From positions 1 through 42,309 of IMG/VR virus record IMGVR_UViG_3300042398_001530: DNA of 42,309 nucleotides. One strand, written 5' to 3'. The notes under the pieces are model-generated. The model worked only from the letters and a program-made list of their open reading frames with translations, was not told the origin of the DNA and ran no database searches. The position numbers and the translations under genes were made by a program. Every line of letters begins with the position of its first letter. Position 1 is the first letter of the stretch. Shown piece after piece: positions 29,743 through 37,243 of this stretch. The DNA comes from a virus.

Positions 29743-29955
29743 GTGGGTCATAAAGAAAAAGCTTTCACGCTCGGAGAAGAGTTTACAGATTTCGTTCTAG
29801 TTGACGAAAAACGTAAAAGTGTTATTTTAAATATCGAAAAAGAATACTTTAAAACTATATATAAAGAATATAAAAAGCTTGGGTTTAAGCTCACACATAT
29901 TACAAAATTTAAAGGTGAAAAAGGAATTACCTGTGTGTTTGTAAAGCATAAATAA
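29743..29955 (+). CDS. Small basic hypothetical protein (70 aa)
   Basis: Lys-rich, with alternating strands and helices (FTDFVLVDEKRKSVILNIE, then FKTIYKEYKKLGFKLTHIT). The frame can extend upstream to a TTG at 29719, but that would overlap the previous gene. The GTG at 29743 sits 5 nt after TATAAATA and is the better start. Not recognised. It is surrounded by virion genes, so perhaps a small fibre accessory or regulator (speculative). Confidence 0.5.
   Translation: MGHKEKAFTLGEEFTDFVLVDEKRKSVILNIEKEYFKTIYKEYKKLGFKLTHITKFKGEKGITCVFVKHK
29947..29954 (+). promoter_or_regulatory. Late-promoter-like octamer CATAAATA before the lectin-like gene
   Basis: It ends 5 nt before the ATG at 29960 and overlaps the stop region of the small upstream gene. 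Confidence 0.5.
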
Positions 29956-29959
29956 CATT

Positions 29960-31231
29960 ATGGAAGATAACTCCTCATTTTTAGATCTATACACTGCAAA
30001 ATCTGTTTTGCTTTATGAGAGAGGTTTTTCACCATACTATGATATAGTATGGTCTTTTGATTATTATCTTGATAAAATAACGCCAGAAACAGAGTTCGGG
30101 TTTGTATTTTTTTTACAAGATAACAGCATAGTGCCACGAAGTCAATCTTTCGGTATTAACCTAGGGTATACGAATAATAATGAAAGTTTAGATATAATCA
30201 CTAGACCGAATGGTGATTTGTTTAGGCGACCAGATCAAACATCTATTTTTAGTCTTCGTTATGAAGATGGTGGTCTTTCAGGCGCAGTTTTAGGAGTGGG
30301 GTTTGATTCTACTGGGTGTTTTGCGCTTTCTACAACATATTCTGGATTTATTTTACGTGATGGTAAGTCTGAAGACCAGAGAATACCGAATTCTGTATCA
30401 ATTCGCGGCCCGTCACCCGCATACGGTGATAGAACCTTTTATAGCTACAATATGTATTCGGTAAACTATGCATTAACGAATTTTTCTATTGTAGATGGCG
30501 TGAAAAAAACAATGCGCGCTAGACTTGGAAACTTAGGTAGAACAATATACATTGATTATAGACGATCGCCTCTTGAACAGTATACGAATATTTTAACACA
30601 AAATGTTACTCTCGGAATTCCCGGTAGTGCGTTTTTACGCCCAGGTGTAATTTTTACCAAGCCGATAAGCTCTACATCTATAAGTGCAGTGCCTGTTAGT
30701 TATATTCAGAATTTCCATGTAGAAGGAAAAGCATACCAGCCAGTTTTTGATTTTGGAAGTGAGGTGGTACCTTTAACTACGTTAGATATTAAGGCTGCAA
30801 CAACAATTATACCTAATGATATTGGTGTACCTGAAATACCTTTCGAGCCTGTGTTTATTTCACCACCTAAAGAAATTTTTGCGCCAGCTTATATAACAGA
30901 CCAAACAGATACTGCTACTTTGAGTGTTAATTTTGTTAAGGGTGTGCTGTCAGGATTTGATATGAGTGGGAGTGTTACGGATGATATTTTTAACTTCGGT
31001 TATAAATTAAGTGTAATAGGGTTAAATGAAATACTCTATAGAACAAATTATTTTGAATATAAGAGTTTGGATAATACACATACACTTTCTTTAAGTTCTT
31101 TCAATAATAAATGGATATTAATGTCTACTAATAGTCTTGGAGCATATATTAAAGAATTAAATACTATACCTATAGGAGAATATATATCAAATCTAAACGA
31201 TAATATCAAATATAACATTACCTACTTATAA
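29960..31231 (+). CDS. Virion protein with an L-type-lectin-like domain
   Basis: A 423-aa protein. Residues about 20-230 look like an L-type lectin / concanavalin sandwich: YDIVWSFDYYLDKITPE, AVLGVGFDSTGCFAL, PNSVSIRGPSPAYGD and GRTIYIDYRRSP. The G-V-G-F-D-S-T-G turn and the N-S-V-S-I-R strand are typical. The C-terminal part is beta-rich and unassigned. L-type lectin domains bind glycans, so this may be a tail-attached receptor-binding or capsid/tail decoration protein. The stop overlaps the next start by one base (TAATG), so translation is coupled. Moderately sure of the fold, unsure of the location. Confidence 0.5.
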   Translation: MEDNSSFLDLYTAKSVLLYERGFSPYYDIVWSFDYYLDKITPETEFGFVFFLQDNSIVPRSQSFGINLGYTNNNESLDIITRPNGDLFRRPDQTSIFSLRYEDGGLSGAVLGVGFDSTGCFALSTTYSGFILRDGKSEDQRIPNSVSIRGPSPAYGDRTFYSYNMYSVNYALTNFSIVDGVKKTMRARLGNLGRTIYIDYRRSPLEQYTNILTQNVTLGIPGSAFLRPGVIFTKPISSTSISAVPVSYIQNFHVEGKAYQPVFDFGSEVVPLTTLDIKAATTIIPNDIGVPEIPFEPVFISPPKEIFAPAYITDQTDTATLSVNFVKGVLSGFDMSGSVTDDIFNFGYKLSVIGLNEILYRTNYFEYKSLDNTHTLSLSSFNNKWILMSTNSLGAYIKELNTIPIGEYISNLNDNIKYNITYL

Positions 31232-32247
31232 TGAAAATAGAATGCAAAACAGAGCTTTTTGGTGAGTATAATATTAAAGTACTCGAAAAAACCAATACTA
31301 TATTTGAGTCAGGGTGGTGTAAAAATACTATTCTTTCAGGGGGGTTATCTGCTTTGTATGATAATGATATAACAAATCTCATTAAATACCTCCATCTCGG
31401 TACGAGTCGTGAAAAACCTGGTACGGAAGGGTACGGGTTAACAAATATTATACAGCGTAGCGAGCTTTGTAATATAGAAAGTAGCGATATACAGACTTAT
31501 GCTGAAAATATTTCTTCTCGTGTTTATTACTCATATTTTGTTACCGATCCTTTACCGTCAGCGCGGAGCTCGATAAATTTAAATGAATTTGGTGTAGGTT
31601 CTAAAAGTGACGGTGATTGTTTTTCGAGGAATGTCTTCCTAACTAGTGTTGAAATTGAGCCTGGACAGTATATTGTTTTTGAATACAGGGTTAAGCTAAA
31701 CCGATACAGCGCTATATCTAATGATCTTACATTTTATACTAAAGATACAAGCTTTATTATACCTATAAGTAGTGTCTCGTATAGCTTCCCATACAGTGAA
31801 GTATATCGTAAGGATAATCAATTAATGCTGTTAAGAAACGATGAGCCTCTACCGCAATTTGGTGAAAAATGGCCACGTATTTCAGATTATAGTATTGTAA
31901 ATAGAAATTATTCTACGTTTAACGCGACGGAATTATCTAGTTCAATTAATCACGATACAAAAACAGTCACCGTATCGACTGCTTTTTACAATGTTGCAGC
32001 TACACCTATAGGCCTCTATAACGAAATTAATACATTACTGCTGACTCGCAATATTTTATCGGCTTACCCTTATGAGTTTAATCAAGAGGGATTTTTAGCT
32101 ACAAAATTACAATTTCCACTATGTCTGTATAATTTTATTAATGACAAGTTTGATATATACGGTATTGGAGATACTGTTACTAAAGTACCGAGTAGAAATA
32201 ATAAGTTAGATTTTTATGTTAATTATTCGTGGTGTGAAAAAAAATAG
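31231..32247 (+). CDS. Virion/tail structural protein of unknown family
   Basis: A 338-aa protein with no membrane segment. Near the N-terminus it has CKNTILSGGLSALYDND and LIKYLHLGTSREKPG, a pattern (N-x-I-x-x-G-L...LGT) shared by many phage tail or fibre-associated proteins that begin with a small sandwich domain. PGQYIVFEYRVKL near residue 143 and VNYSWCEKK at the end are strand-like. It is coupled to the lectin-like gene by a 1-bp stop/start overlap, so the two are probably partners. Function inferred from context only. Confidence 0.5.
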   Translation: MKIECKTELFGEYNIKVLEKTNTIFESGWCKNTILSGGLSALYDNDITNLIKYLHLGTSREKPGTEGYGLTNIIQRSELCNIESSDIQTYAENISSRVYYSYFVTDPLPSARSSINLNEFGVGSKSDGDCFSRNVFLTSVEIEPGQYIVFEYRVKLNRYSAISNDLTFYTKDTSFIIPISSVSYSFPYSEVYRKDNQLMLLRNDEPLPQFGEKWPRISDYSIVNRNYSTFNATELSSSINHDTKTVTVSTAFYNVAATPIGLYNEINTLLLTRNILSAYPYEFNQEGFLATKLQFPLCLYNFINDKFDIYGIGDTVTKVPSRNNKLDFYVNYSWCEKK

Positions 32248-32271
32248 GAGCTGTTAAATATATATTATTAC

Positions 32272-32279
32272 ATTAAATA
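32272..32279 (+). promoter_or_regulatory. Late-promoter-like octamer ATTAAATA before the beta-helix fibre gene
   Basis: It ends 6 nt before the ATG at 32286. An AGGAG about 40 nt upstream of the ATG is too far to act as its ribosome-binding site. Confidence 0.45.
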
Positions 32280-32285
32280 AACAAT

Positions 32286-33812
32286 ATGGCTAATTTCTTT
32301 GTACAGCAACACATTGATGATTTACTTACGTCAAATACTCTAACTGACGCGCAATCTATATTAGGTATTCCAGGAGAGTCATTAAGTGGAAATTGGGAGC
32401 GTACATATACTTTTGTAAAGTCGAGTAGTGCTGGTTGGAATAATAGTACCTCTCTCGTACAAAGTAATAGTAGTATATGGAATCAAAATACCGGGACAAT
32501 AAACTCTATATTAATCTCAAATAGTGCTAGTTGGGATGGTAGCACTTCTCTTGTACAAAGTAATAGTAGTATATGGAATTTAAATAACGGAGTAATAAAC
32601 TCTATAGTAATCTCAAATAGCGGTAATTGGAATAATACACATGCTTATGTAGCGTCTACTAGCGCTAATTCACTGCAAACAGTAACCAACTATCTTTCTA
32701 CAAATAATGTAATATTAAGCTCAGCTACTATATTAAATACACTCTCTGCTAGAGCTTATGTAAATAACCCAACAGGTAAGACGATATATGTCGATGCTGC
32801 TACAGGTACAGATACACGAACTGGTCTTAGTAAATATGATCAATTTAAACCATACGCTACACTCTCAGCTGCAGCTGCTGCCTCAGCGACTGGTGATTTA
32901 ATTTATGTTCGCGCAGGAACATATGCAATTAATTCTCAGATCAACCTTAACGATAAAGGTCACCTATATTTTGAACCTGGAGCAACCGTTAATATAACAA
33001 ATAATGTTACAGCATTTTCTTTTAATCAAGCCACAAATAATTCTCCAACAGCTAATTCTATTCGTATTCAAGGATCTGCTGATTTTGTATTAACTGGTTC
33101 AGCAGGAATACTAACAATACCCGCTTCAATTAATACTTTTTCACCACCTATTGTTGCATTTGAATGTAATAGTATTACTGGTCCAGATGCCGCCAATGGT
33201 ACGCTTTTTAGAATTATGAACGGAGCATTGTCTGTTGATGCTAAAACTATAGCAATGACAACTACATTTACTGCTTCAAGTGCTACTGTATTTTATATTG
33301 GTGTCACTGGAGTTGTTACAGCAAGAATTCCATTTGTATATTGTGGAAAATTTATTAGTAGTTTTGGTATGCCTTTTCCAGGTAGTGCTGTTCGTGCTCA
33401 GATAAATGCTGACATTTGGACTTTGGTAACATATAACACAGGATCTGGTATGGATCTAAGGTTAATTACTACTAGCTTTAGAATAGTTAATTATAATCAT
33501 GTTGGTGTAGGCGCTGCATTAGATTGGACAGAAAACGCCACATTTGAATATCATGGTTTCCGAGGAATTACTTGGGGTAGTTTGGCTGGTAAACCGCATA
33601 TAACATTTGCTTCTATGGCTGCTTCAACAACTAATAAAATCATCAGATTAGACCAAACAAATATAATGCGATACGCAACGACAAACAGTTTAAGCTCTAA
33701 TGTGCCTATAAATGTAGCAACATATGGTACATTTGCATCAGTGTCAGCAACTCCAAATATTACATTTAAAGTGGGATCATTTACCGTAAACGCTGAAGTA
33801 AACGCTTATTAA
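32286..33812 (+). CDS. Tail fibre/tailspike-like protein with a right-handed beta-helix
   Basis: A 508-aa protein. Residues 1-160 are a Trp/Ser repeat shaft with 32-residue units (STSLVQSNSSIWN, INSILISNSASW), a style common in phage fibre proteins. Residues about 165-420 follow the pectate-lyase/beta-helix fibre pattern: IYVDAATGTDTRTGLSKYD, PYATLSAAAAASATGDLIYV, RAGTYAINSQINLNDKG, then YFEPGATVNITNN. Such domains often bind or cut polysaccharide, but I see no clear catalytic residues. It is the last plus-strand gene of the structural block and converges on a minus-strand gene 15 bp away. Confidence 0.65.
   Translation: MANFFVQQHIDDLLTSNTLTDAQSILGIPGESLSGNWERTYTFVKSSSAGWNNSTSLVQSNSSIWNQNTGTINSILISNSASWDGSTSLVQSNSSIWNLNNGVINSIVISNSGNWNNTHAYVASTSANSLQTVTNYLSTNNVILSSATILNTLSARAYVNNPTGKTIYVDAATGTDTRTGLSKYDQFKPYATLSAAAAASATGDLIYVRAGTYAINSQINLNDKGHLYFEPGATVNITNNVTAFSFNQATNNSPTANSIRIQGSADFVLTGSAGILTIPASINTFSPPIVAFECNSITGPDAANGTLFRIMNGALSVDAKTIAMTTTFTASSATVFYIGVTGVVTARIPFVYCGKFISSFGMPFPGSAVRAQINADIWTLVTYNTGSGMDLRLITTSFRIVNYNHVGVGAALDWTENATFEYHGFRGITWGSLAGKPHITFASMAASTTNKIIRLDQTNIMRYATTNSLSSNVPINVATYGTFASVSATPNITFKVGSFTVNAEVNAY
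32427..32618 (+). repeat. Two tandem 96-bp repeats in the fibre shaft
   Basis: Units 32427-32522 and 32523-32618 are near-identical, and a third partial unit begins at 32619. Each encodes 32 residues with conserved Trp and SNSS motifs. The high DNA identity indicates recent duplication. Confidence 0.8.
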
Positions 33813-33827
33813 TTAAATCTATTTAAT

Positions 33828-34070
33828 TTAAATGTTACCGAGTATGCTTTCTACTTTGAGATCATGCTTCATACTATGAAATCTCTCTTCAATATAGTTT
33901 TGTATTGCTAAGGGTTTAATCCAGCAATCATTTTCACGCCCTATATTGTTTGTTTTACACGCTTTAGAAATGTAGTTTATACCTTCTATCAAACACGCCC
34001 ATCTCACAAACTCATCAAATTCCATAACCTTCTTACTGCCATTTTTTAGCGCAAATTCAAATGTCTTCAT
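33828..34070 (-). CDS. Small hypothetical protein (80 aa)
   Basis: Begins MKTFEFALKNGSKKVMEFDE, then FVRWACLIEGINYISKACK; a mixed strand/helix protein with two Cys and no membrane segment. It is the last of three adjacent minus-strand genes (7 nt after the zinc-ribbon gene) and converges on the beta-helix fibre gene. Not recognised. Confidence 0.5.
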   Translation of the reverse strand: MKTFEFALKNGSKKVMEFDEFVRWACLIEGINYISKACKTNNIGRENDCWIKPLAIQNYIEERFHSMKHDLKVESILGNI

Positions 34071-34077
34071 AATCGTA

Positions 34078-34485
34078 TTATACGGTAGTTCCTTTTAATT
34101 TATCAAACATACTTTCGATATTCACAGGCTCTGTAATTAGCTGTGTTTTAATTTCTGTTACAACGCGAAAGGTATTTTTACACGCTTCACATTGTATTGT
34201 GATGTCTTCTTTTGGAGAAAAAACAATATTTTCCGTGTATTTTCCGCATGGGCAAGGTACGTTTATCTGTTGAGTTTCTATCAAGCTATCAAAATTTTGT
34301 GTTAATTCTGTGATTGCTGCAGAATTATTATTTAACGTAAAATTTTTCCATAAAAAAGAAACTAAAAATTGTAAAATAAAAGACAAAGTAAATATTTCCC
34401 AAAATCCTAAAAGCTCTCTGAGTGAAAAAGCTAATCCTAAACTAATGCAGCTTGTTACTAAAACAGATTTAATAATATTAACCAT
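34078..34485 (-). CDS. Membrane protein with two N-terminal helices and a zinc ribbon
   Basis: A 135-aa protein. Two hydrophobic segments lie at about residues 4-22 (IKSVLVTSCISLGLAF) and 28-46 (FWEIFTLSFILQFLVSFLW). A soluble domain carries CPCGKY and CEAC spaced about 22 residues apart, a four-Cys zinc-ribbon-like set. The likely topology is a hairpin anchor with the ribbon in the cytoplasm. It overlaps the upstream gene by 8 bp, so the two are coupled. No family recognised; possible roles (host membrane takeover, lysis control) are speculation. Confidence 0.5.
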   Translation of the reverse strand: MVNIIKSVLVTSCISLGLAFSLRELLGFWEIFTLSFILQFLVSFLWKNFTLNNNSAAITELTQNFDSLIETQQINVPCPCGKYTENIVFSPKEDITIQCEACKNTFRVVTEIKTQLITEPVNIESMFDKLKGTTV

Positions 34486-34810
34486 TTAACGACATTATAG
34501 CGAGGTTACCTTCTAAATCAAGTATTTTAGTAGTAATTTCATCTACCTTTACTTGCAATTCTTCTAATTCTTGTTGTTTTACTACTGGATTGTTTTTAGC
34601 AAGACTTATTTTATTACGAACTTGTGATAGAGTTACAAAAATATTTGCTAGCAAGGGCTTTAATTCTTCGAGCGGGTCAGGTAAAACAGGCGGCGCTTTA
34701 GCATTTTTTTCGTCTTGCTTAATAGTTTTAAGCTGGCTACCAAGCGAGCTTTGCTGTAAAACAGGGTCTTGCGCTGTACCTATTTGATGTGGATTTGTTG
34801 TATTAAACAC
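34478..34810 (-). CDS. Small protein with a C-terminal coiled coil (110 aa)
   Basis: The start is a GTG at 34810, 5 nt after a minus-strand CATAAATA. A Pro-rich middle (KAPPVLPDPLEELKPLL) is followed by a heptad-like helix (NPVVKQQELEELQVKVDEI, then TTKILDLEGNLA). A scaffold, chaperone or tail-associated role is possible but not shown. It overlaps the zinc-ribbon gene by 8 bp and is divergent from the gene at 34843. Confidence 0.5.
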   Translation of the reverse strand: MFNTTNPHQIGTAQDPVLQQSSLGSQLKTIKQDEKNAKAPPVLPDPLEELKPLLANIFVTLSQVRNKISLAKNNPVVKQQELEELQVKVDEITTKILDLEGNLAIMSLNG

Positions 34811-34815
34811 ATAAT

Positions 34816-34823
34816 TATTTATG
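34816..34823 (-). promoter_or_regulatory. Late-promoter-like octamer CATAAATA (minus strand of a divergent pair)
   Basis: It ends 5 nt before the GTG at 34810. With 34830-34837 on the plus strand it forms an inverted repeat (AATTATTTA and TAAATAATT arms), so the two genes are fired back to back. Confidence 0.5.
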
Positions 34824-34829
34824 CATGAG

Positions 34830-34837
34830 AATAAATA
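34830..34837 (+). promoter_or_regulatory. Late-promoter-like octamer AATAAATA (plus strand of a divergent pair)
   Basis: It ends 5 nt before the ATG at 34843, which supports that start over the ATG at 34825 lying upstream of the element. Confidence 0.5.
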
Positions 34838-34842
34838 ATTGT

Positions 34843-35277
34843 ATGAGTAAATTTCAAAATAAATTTTTTGCAGTTTTAGCGGAACAAGATAGCAATTTAG
34901 ACCGTGCAGCTATGGAAGATAGCTTAGATGCAGAAACAAATGCATCGGATTTCGATGTAGATATGGAACCTTCGCCAGAAAATAACGACCTTGCAGCACA
35001 AGCTGCAAAGATAAAATCAGCGCAAGCACAATCCATGCAAGCAGAACTACAAACATGGGTAGATCGTTGCGATGAATTTTTAACGTTTTTGAACGGTACA
35101 ACAGGTGAATCGATACAAACAAAATTAGCTAATTCGGAGCCTGATACAATTTTTGATAGAATGAAGCAATCTGAACAACGCAAGATTGCTCGTGTTGCGA
35201 CAGAATTAGCATCGTTAACAGAATCATTTAGAGGATATATTGCACAGACTGAAAATCCTACGTTTAAGTATGTCTAG
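34843..35277 (+). CDS. Hypothetical acidic, helical protein (144 aa), single-gene transcription unit
   Basis: Begins MSKFQNKFFAVLAEQD, then an acidic linker (DAETNASDFDVDMEPSPEN) and a helical C-terminal domain (LQTWVDRCDEFLTFLNGTT, MKQSEQRKIARVATELASL). No membrane segment. An upstream ATG at 34825 adds six residues but would place the start inside the promoter element. It is the only plus-strand gene between 33812 and the right edge, with its own late-like promoter and a strong terminator, so it is probably a late virion or scaffold-type product made in large amounts (inference). Family not recognised. Confidence 0.6.
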   Translation: MSKFQNKFFAVLAEQDSNLDRAAMEDSLDAETNASDFDVDMEPSPENNDLAAQAAKIKSAQAQSMQAELQTWVDRCDEFLTFLNGTTGESIQTKLANSEPDTIFDRMKQSEQRKIARVATELASLTESFRGYIAQTENPTFKYV

Positions 35278-36304
35278 TTTTTTTAATTTCTGCTAATTTA
35301 ATTATACCTGTGAGACCCTCACAGGTATTTTTTTGTATAAAGCTTTCTGTTATTTCATTAATATTACAATACATAGCAATATCATTAAAGTCTTTGAATC
35401 GTTTACCGTATTTCTCTGGCCATAAAAATACCTTTTCACCTTGATGTAATAGCATCTCTGTCTTTTTGAGTGAAGCGGTATCACACCACTGAGAGTCTAA
35501 AACCCATATTTTTTTATGGAAGCGTATTACTGTATTAAGCTGCTCTTGCTGTCTAAGTGTGAAAGTTTGTTTACCTTCGGTAATTCCTGCGACAGCTATG
35601 CTATTTTTTGTAAAAAAAGCATTTAGAGGACCTTCAAAAATATATACATTTTCGTTTAAAGGGTTTATTTTATTAATATTAAAAAGTGTCTTTTCAGCGT
35701 TTATTTTGGATAGATATTTTGGCTTTTTTTTATCTGTCTGTAAAATTGTACGTGTTTGATAAAATTCAATAATTTCGCGCTCGTTTATAAACGGTATAAC
35801 CAGTCTATTCTTATGTACTTTATCGCAGAGTGATAGGTATAGATTATCAGGTCGATTTATAGCTGTATCGAGCTTGCGATGTTTTATAAGTTGTATGCAT
35901 TCGCTTAGTATGTTGCTTTCTTTAAAGTATTCAAGCTGCGCTGTATCAAAGATATTAATACAGTTTTCAGGTAGGGTATCAACTGCACGCTTTTCATGTA
36001 ATGTTATAGGATGTTCTTCTATAGCGAGACTTGAGTTGTTTTGTTTAATGTCTTCGATTAATTCTAAGGTAGACATTCCTGAAACCTCGCAAATCCATTT
36101 CGCGGGCTTACTTGACCATCCGCAATTATGACAAAAAATATTATCCTTATCAGGTATAAAATAACATCTCTTTTTTTTCCCTAGAGATGCACCTTCTTTA
36201 CATATTGGACAACTGCATTGATATGTATTATTAAATTTATTATGCTTCGGGTAATATCCAAGCTCATAAAATTTTGAAATAACATAATCAGCGGGTAAAA
36301 ACAT
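35264..36304 (-). CDS. 61: DNA primase, gp61-like (zinc-binding plus TOPRIM domains)
   Basis: A 346-aa protein, near T4 gp61 (342 aa). It makes the short RNA primers for lagging-strand synthesis together with the gp41 helicase. An N-terminal zinc ribbon is visible (CPIC at 32-35 and CHNC at 58-61, with extra Cys at 30 and 47). RLVIPF at 167-172 starts the catalytic core. TOPRIM motifs are YIFEGPLNAFF at 221-231 and IWVLDSQWCDTAS at 266-278, with KDFND at 304-308. It is the last gene of the minus-strand replication block. Its last 14 bp overlap the converging 34843 gene, and the terminator of that gene lies within its coding end. Confidence 0.85.
   Translation of the reverse strand: MFLPADYVISKFYELGYYPKHNKFNNTYQCSCPICKEGASLGKKKRCYFIPDKDNIFCHNCGWSSKPAKWICEVSGMSTLELIEDIKQNNSSLAIEEHPITLHEKRAVDTLPENCINIFDTAQLEYFKESNILSECIQLIKHRKLDTAINRPDNLYLSLCDKVHKNRLVIPFINEREIIEFYQTRTILQTDKKKPKYLSKINAEKTLFNINKINPLNENVYIFEGPLNAFFTKNSIAVAGITEGKQTFTLRQQEQLNTVIRFHKKIWVLDSQWCDTASLKKTEMLLHQGEKVFLWPEKYGKRFKDFNDIAMYCNINEITESFIQKNTCEGLTGIIKLAEIKKTRHT
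35304..35334 (+). terminator. Rho-independent terminator for the 34843 gene
   Basis: An 11-bp perfect stem (35304-35314 with 35318-35328; core CCTGTGAG/CTCACAGG), a 3-base ACC loop, then a run of seven T at 35328-35334 on the plus strand. It begins 26 bp after the stop codon. On the minus strand there is no T-run after the stem, so it should not stop primase transcription. Confidence 0.85.
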
Positions 36305-36320
36305 TCAATTGCGATTTGTA

Positions 36321-36611
36321 TTAATCTTGTTTAATAATGGAGGTTTTATTATAAAGAAATTGTTTCTCGGCTACCTTATAAACAGATTTTGGAGCTCGCT
36401 CTACAAATTCTATTATATTAAAGTTCCATGCAAATTCAAACTTTTCTTTCGGGACTTCTCTATTAATTAGTTTGGGTATTGACAAAAAGTGATAGGTGTT
36501 GTTTGTTTCTTCTATATAAATAAACATTTCGCCTACATAGTCACCTGTCGTAACAGCATAAATGTTGCGCTTATTTGGATGCACTTTTTCCTTTTTAAAA
36601 AGTCTCTTCAT
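36321..36611 (-). CDS. Small hypothetical protein (96 aa) with the only good Shine-Dalgarno site
   Basis: Start at ATG 36611 (MKRLFKKEKVHPNKRN): a GGAGG (36623-36627, minus strand) lies 11 nt upstream. A GTG at 36623 in the same frame would sit inside that site, so it is rejected. A mixed beta/alpha protein with NIYAVTTGDYVGEMFIYIEE and FAWNFNIIEFVERAPKSVY. It overlaps the previous gene by 17 bp, so coupling is expected. Function unknown; position just before the primase suggests a replication-associated or early gene. Confidence 0.55.
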   Translation of the reverse strand: MKRLFKKEKVHPNKRNIYAVTTGDYVGEMFIYIEETNNTYHFLSIPKLINREVPKEKFEFAWNFNIIEFVERAPKSVYKVAEKQFLYNKTSIIKQD

Positions 36612-36912
36612 AATAATCACCACCTCCAGGTCTTAATTCTTTTGAAAATACTCTCATCAACAGAGACATTAACGCCTCATTTTTTTCAACAGTCGGAGAG
36701 ACTTTTACAACACATGGATTTCCTTCGAAATCATAACCTAATATTAAAAAGCTACTTAAAAACTCTTCTATTGTGCCTATAAGAGCGGTATTTATGTTTT
36801 TTTTATTTCGCTTACGCTTCTGCGTTTCTATTTGTAATGATAGCGCGTCTCGTATTAAATCTTTTAACTTTTCATCTTCTGAAAAATCATCAGATGTGGA
36901 GCCTGGTTCCAT
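36595..36912 (-). CDS. Hypothetical acidic/basic helical protein (105 aa)
   Basis: N-terminus MEPGSTSDDFSEDEKLKDLI, then a helix with KRKRNKK and a beta-like second half (SFLILGYDFEGNPCVVKVSP). The C-terminus contains GGG and overlaps the next gene's ribosome-binding site. The start is 5 nt after a CATAAATA element. Not recognised. Confidence 0.5.
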   Translation of the reverse strand: MEPGSTSDDFSEDEKLKDLIRDALSLQIETQKRKRNKKNINTALIGTIEEFLSSFLILGYDFEGNPCVVKVSPTVEKNEALMSLLMRVFSKELRPGGGDYYEETF

Positions 36913-36916
36913 ATTA

Positions 36917-37243
36917 TTATTTATGCGTATCTAATCGCTGCTTAACGCCTGCTTCGATAAGTTTTGAAACCACTACCTCTATAGAATTTGTTTTGAGAGA
37001 AAAATTTTTAGGGAATAGATTACCACCGTCATTAAATTCAAACATTACATCACCTTTAAACGATATATTTTCATAGCATGTAATAAACACAGATGTCACA
37101 CCCGGGTCTACTAATATAGTCCATCTACGCGAGTCAGCTTCTGAATAGTTTTTGAATATTTTAAAGGTAGTAAACTTACTATCTTTAAGTCTCTTTAAAA
37201 AGTAACCAGGTGTAGAAATTTTATTTTTAATATGTCTGTTCAT
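36917..37243 (-). CDS. Conserved-looking hypothetical protein (108 aa) after the clamp gene
   Basis: Reads MNRHIKNKISTPGYFLKRLK, then RRWTILVDPGVTSVFITCYE, FEFNDGGNLFPKNFSLKT and SIEVVVSKLIEAGVK. An alpha/beta composition with no membrane segment or known motif. Start overlaps the clamp stop by 4 bp (ATGA), so translation is coupled to the clamp. I have the impression of similar small proteins in cyanophage genomes but cannot confirm this. Confidence 0.55.
   Translation of the reverse strand: MNRHIKNKISTPGYFLKRLKDSKFTTFKIFKNYSEADSRRWTILVDPGVTSVFITCYENISFKGDVMFEFNDGGNLFPKNFSLKTNSIEVVVSKLIEAGVKQRLDTHK
36918..36925 (-). promoter_or_regulatory. Late-promoter-like octamer CATAAATA in the replication block
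   Basis: It ends 5 nt before the ATG at 36912. Finding it before a small gene inside the replication block suggests either late expression of this part or a translational rather than promoter role for the motif. Confidence 0.4.

Noticed and set aside
33812-33827. A/T palindrome ATTAAATCTATTTAAT between converging genes
   Set aside because: A short all-A/T stem without a T-run could be chance in this composition; at best a weak bidirectional stop.
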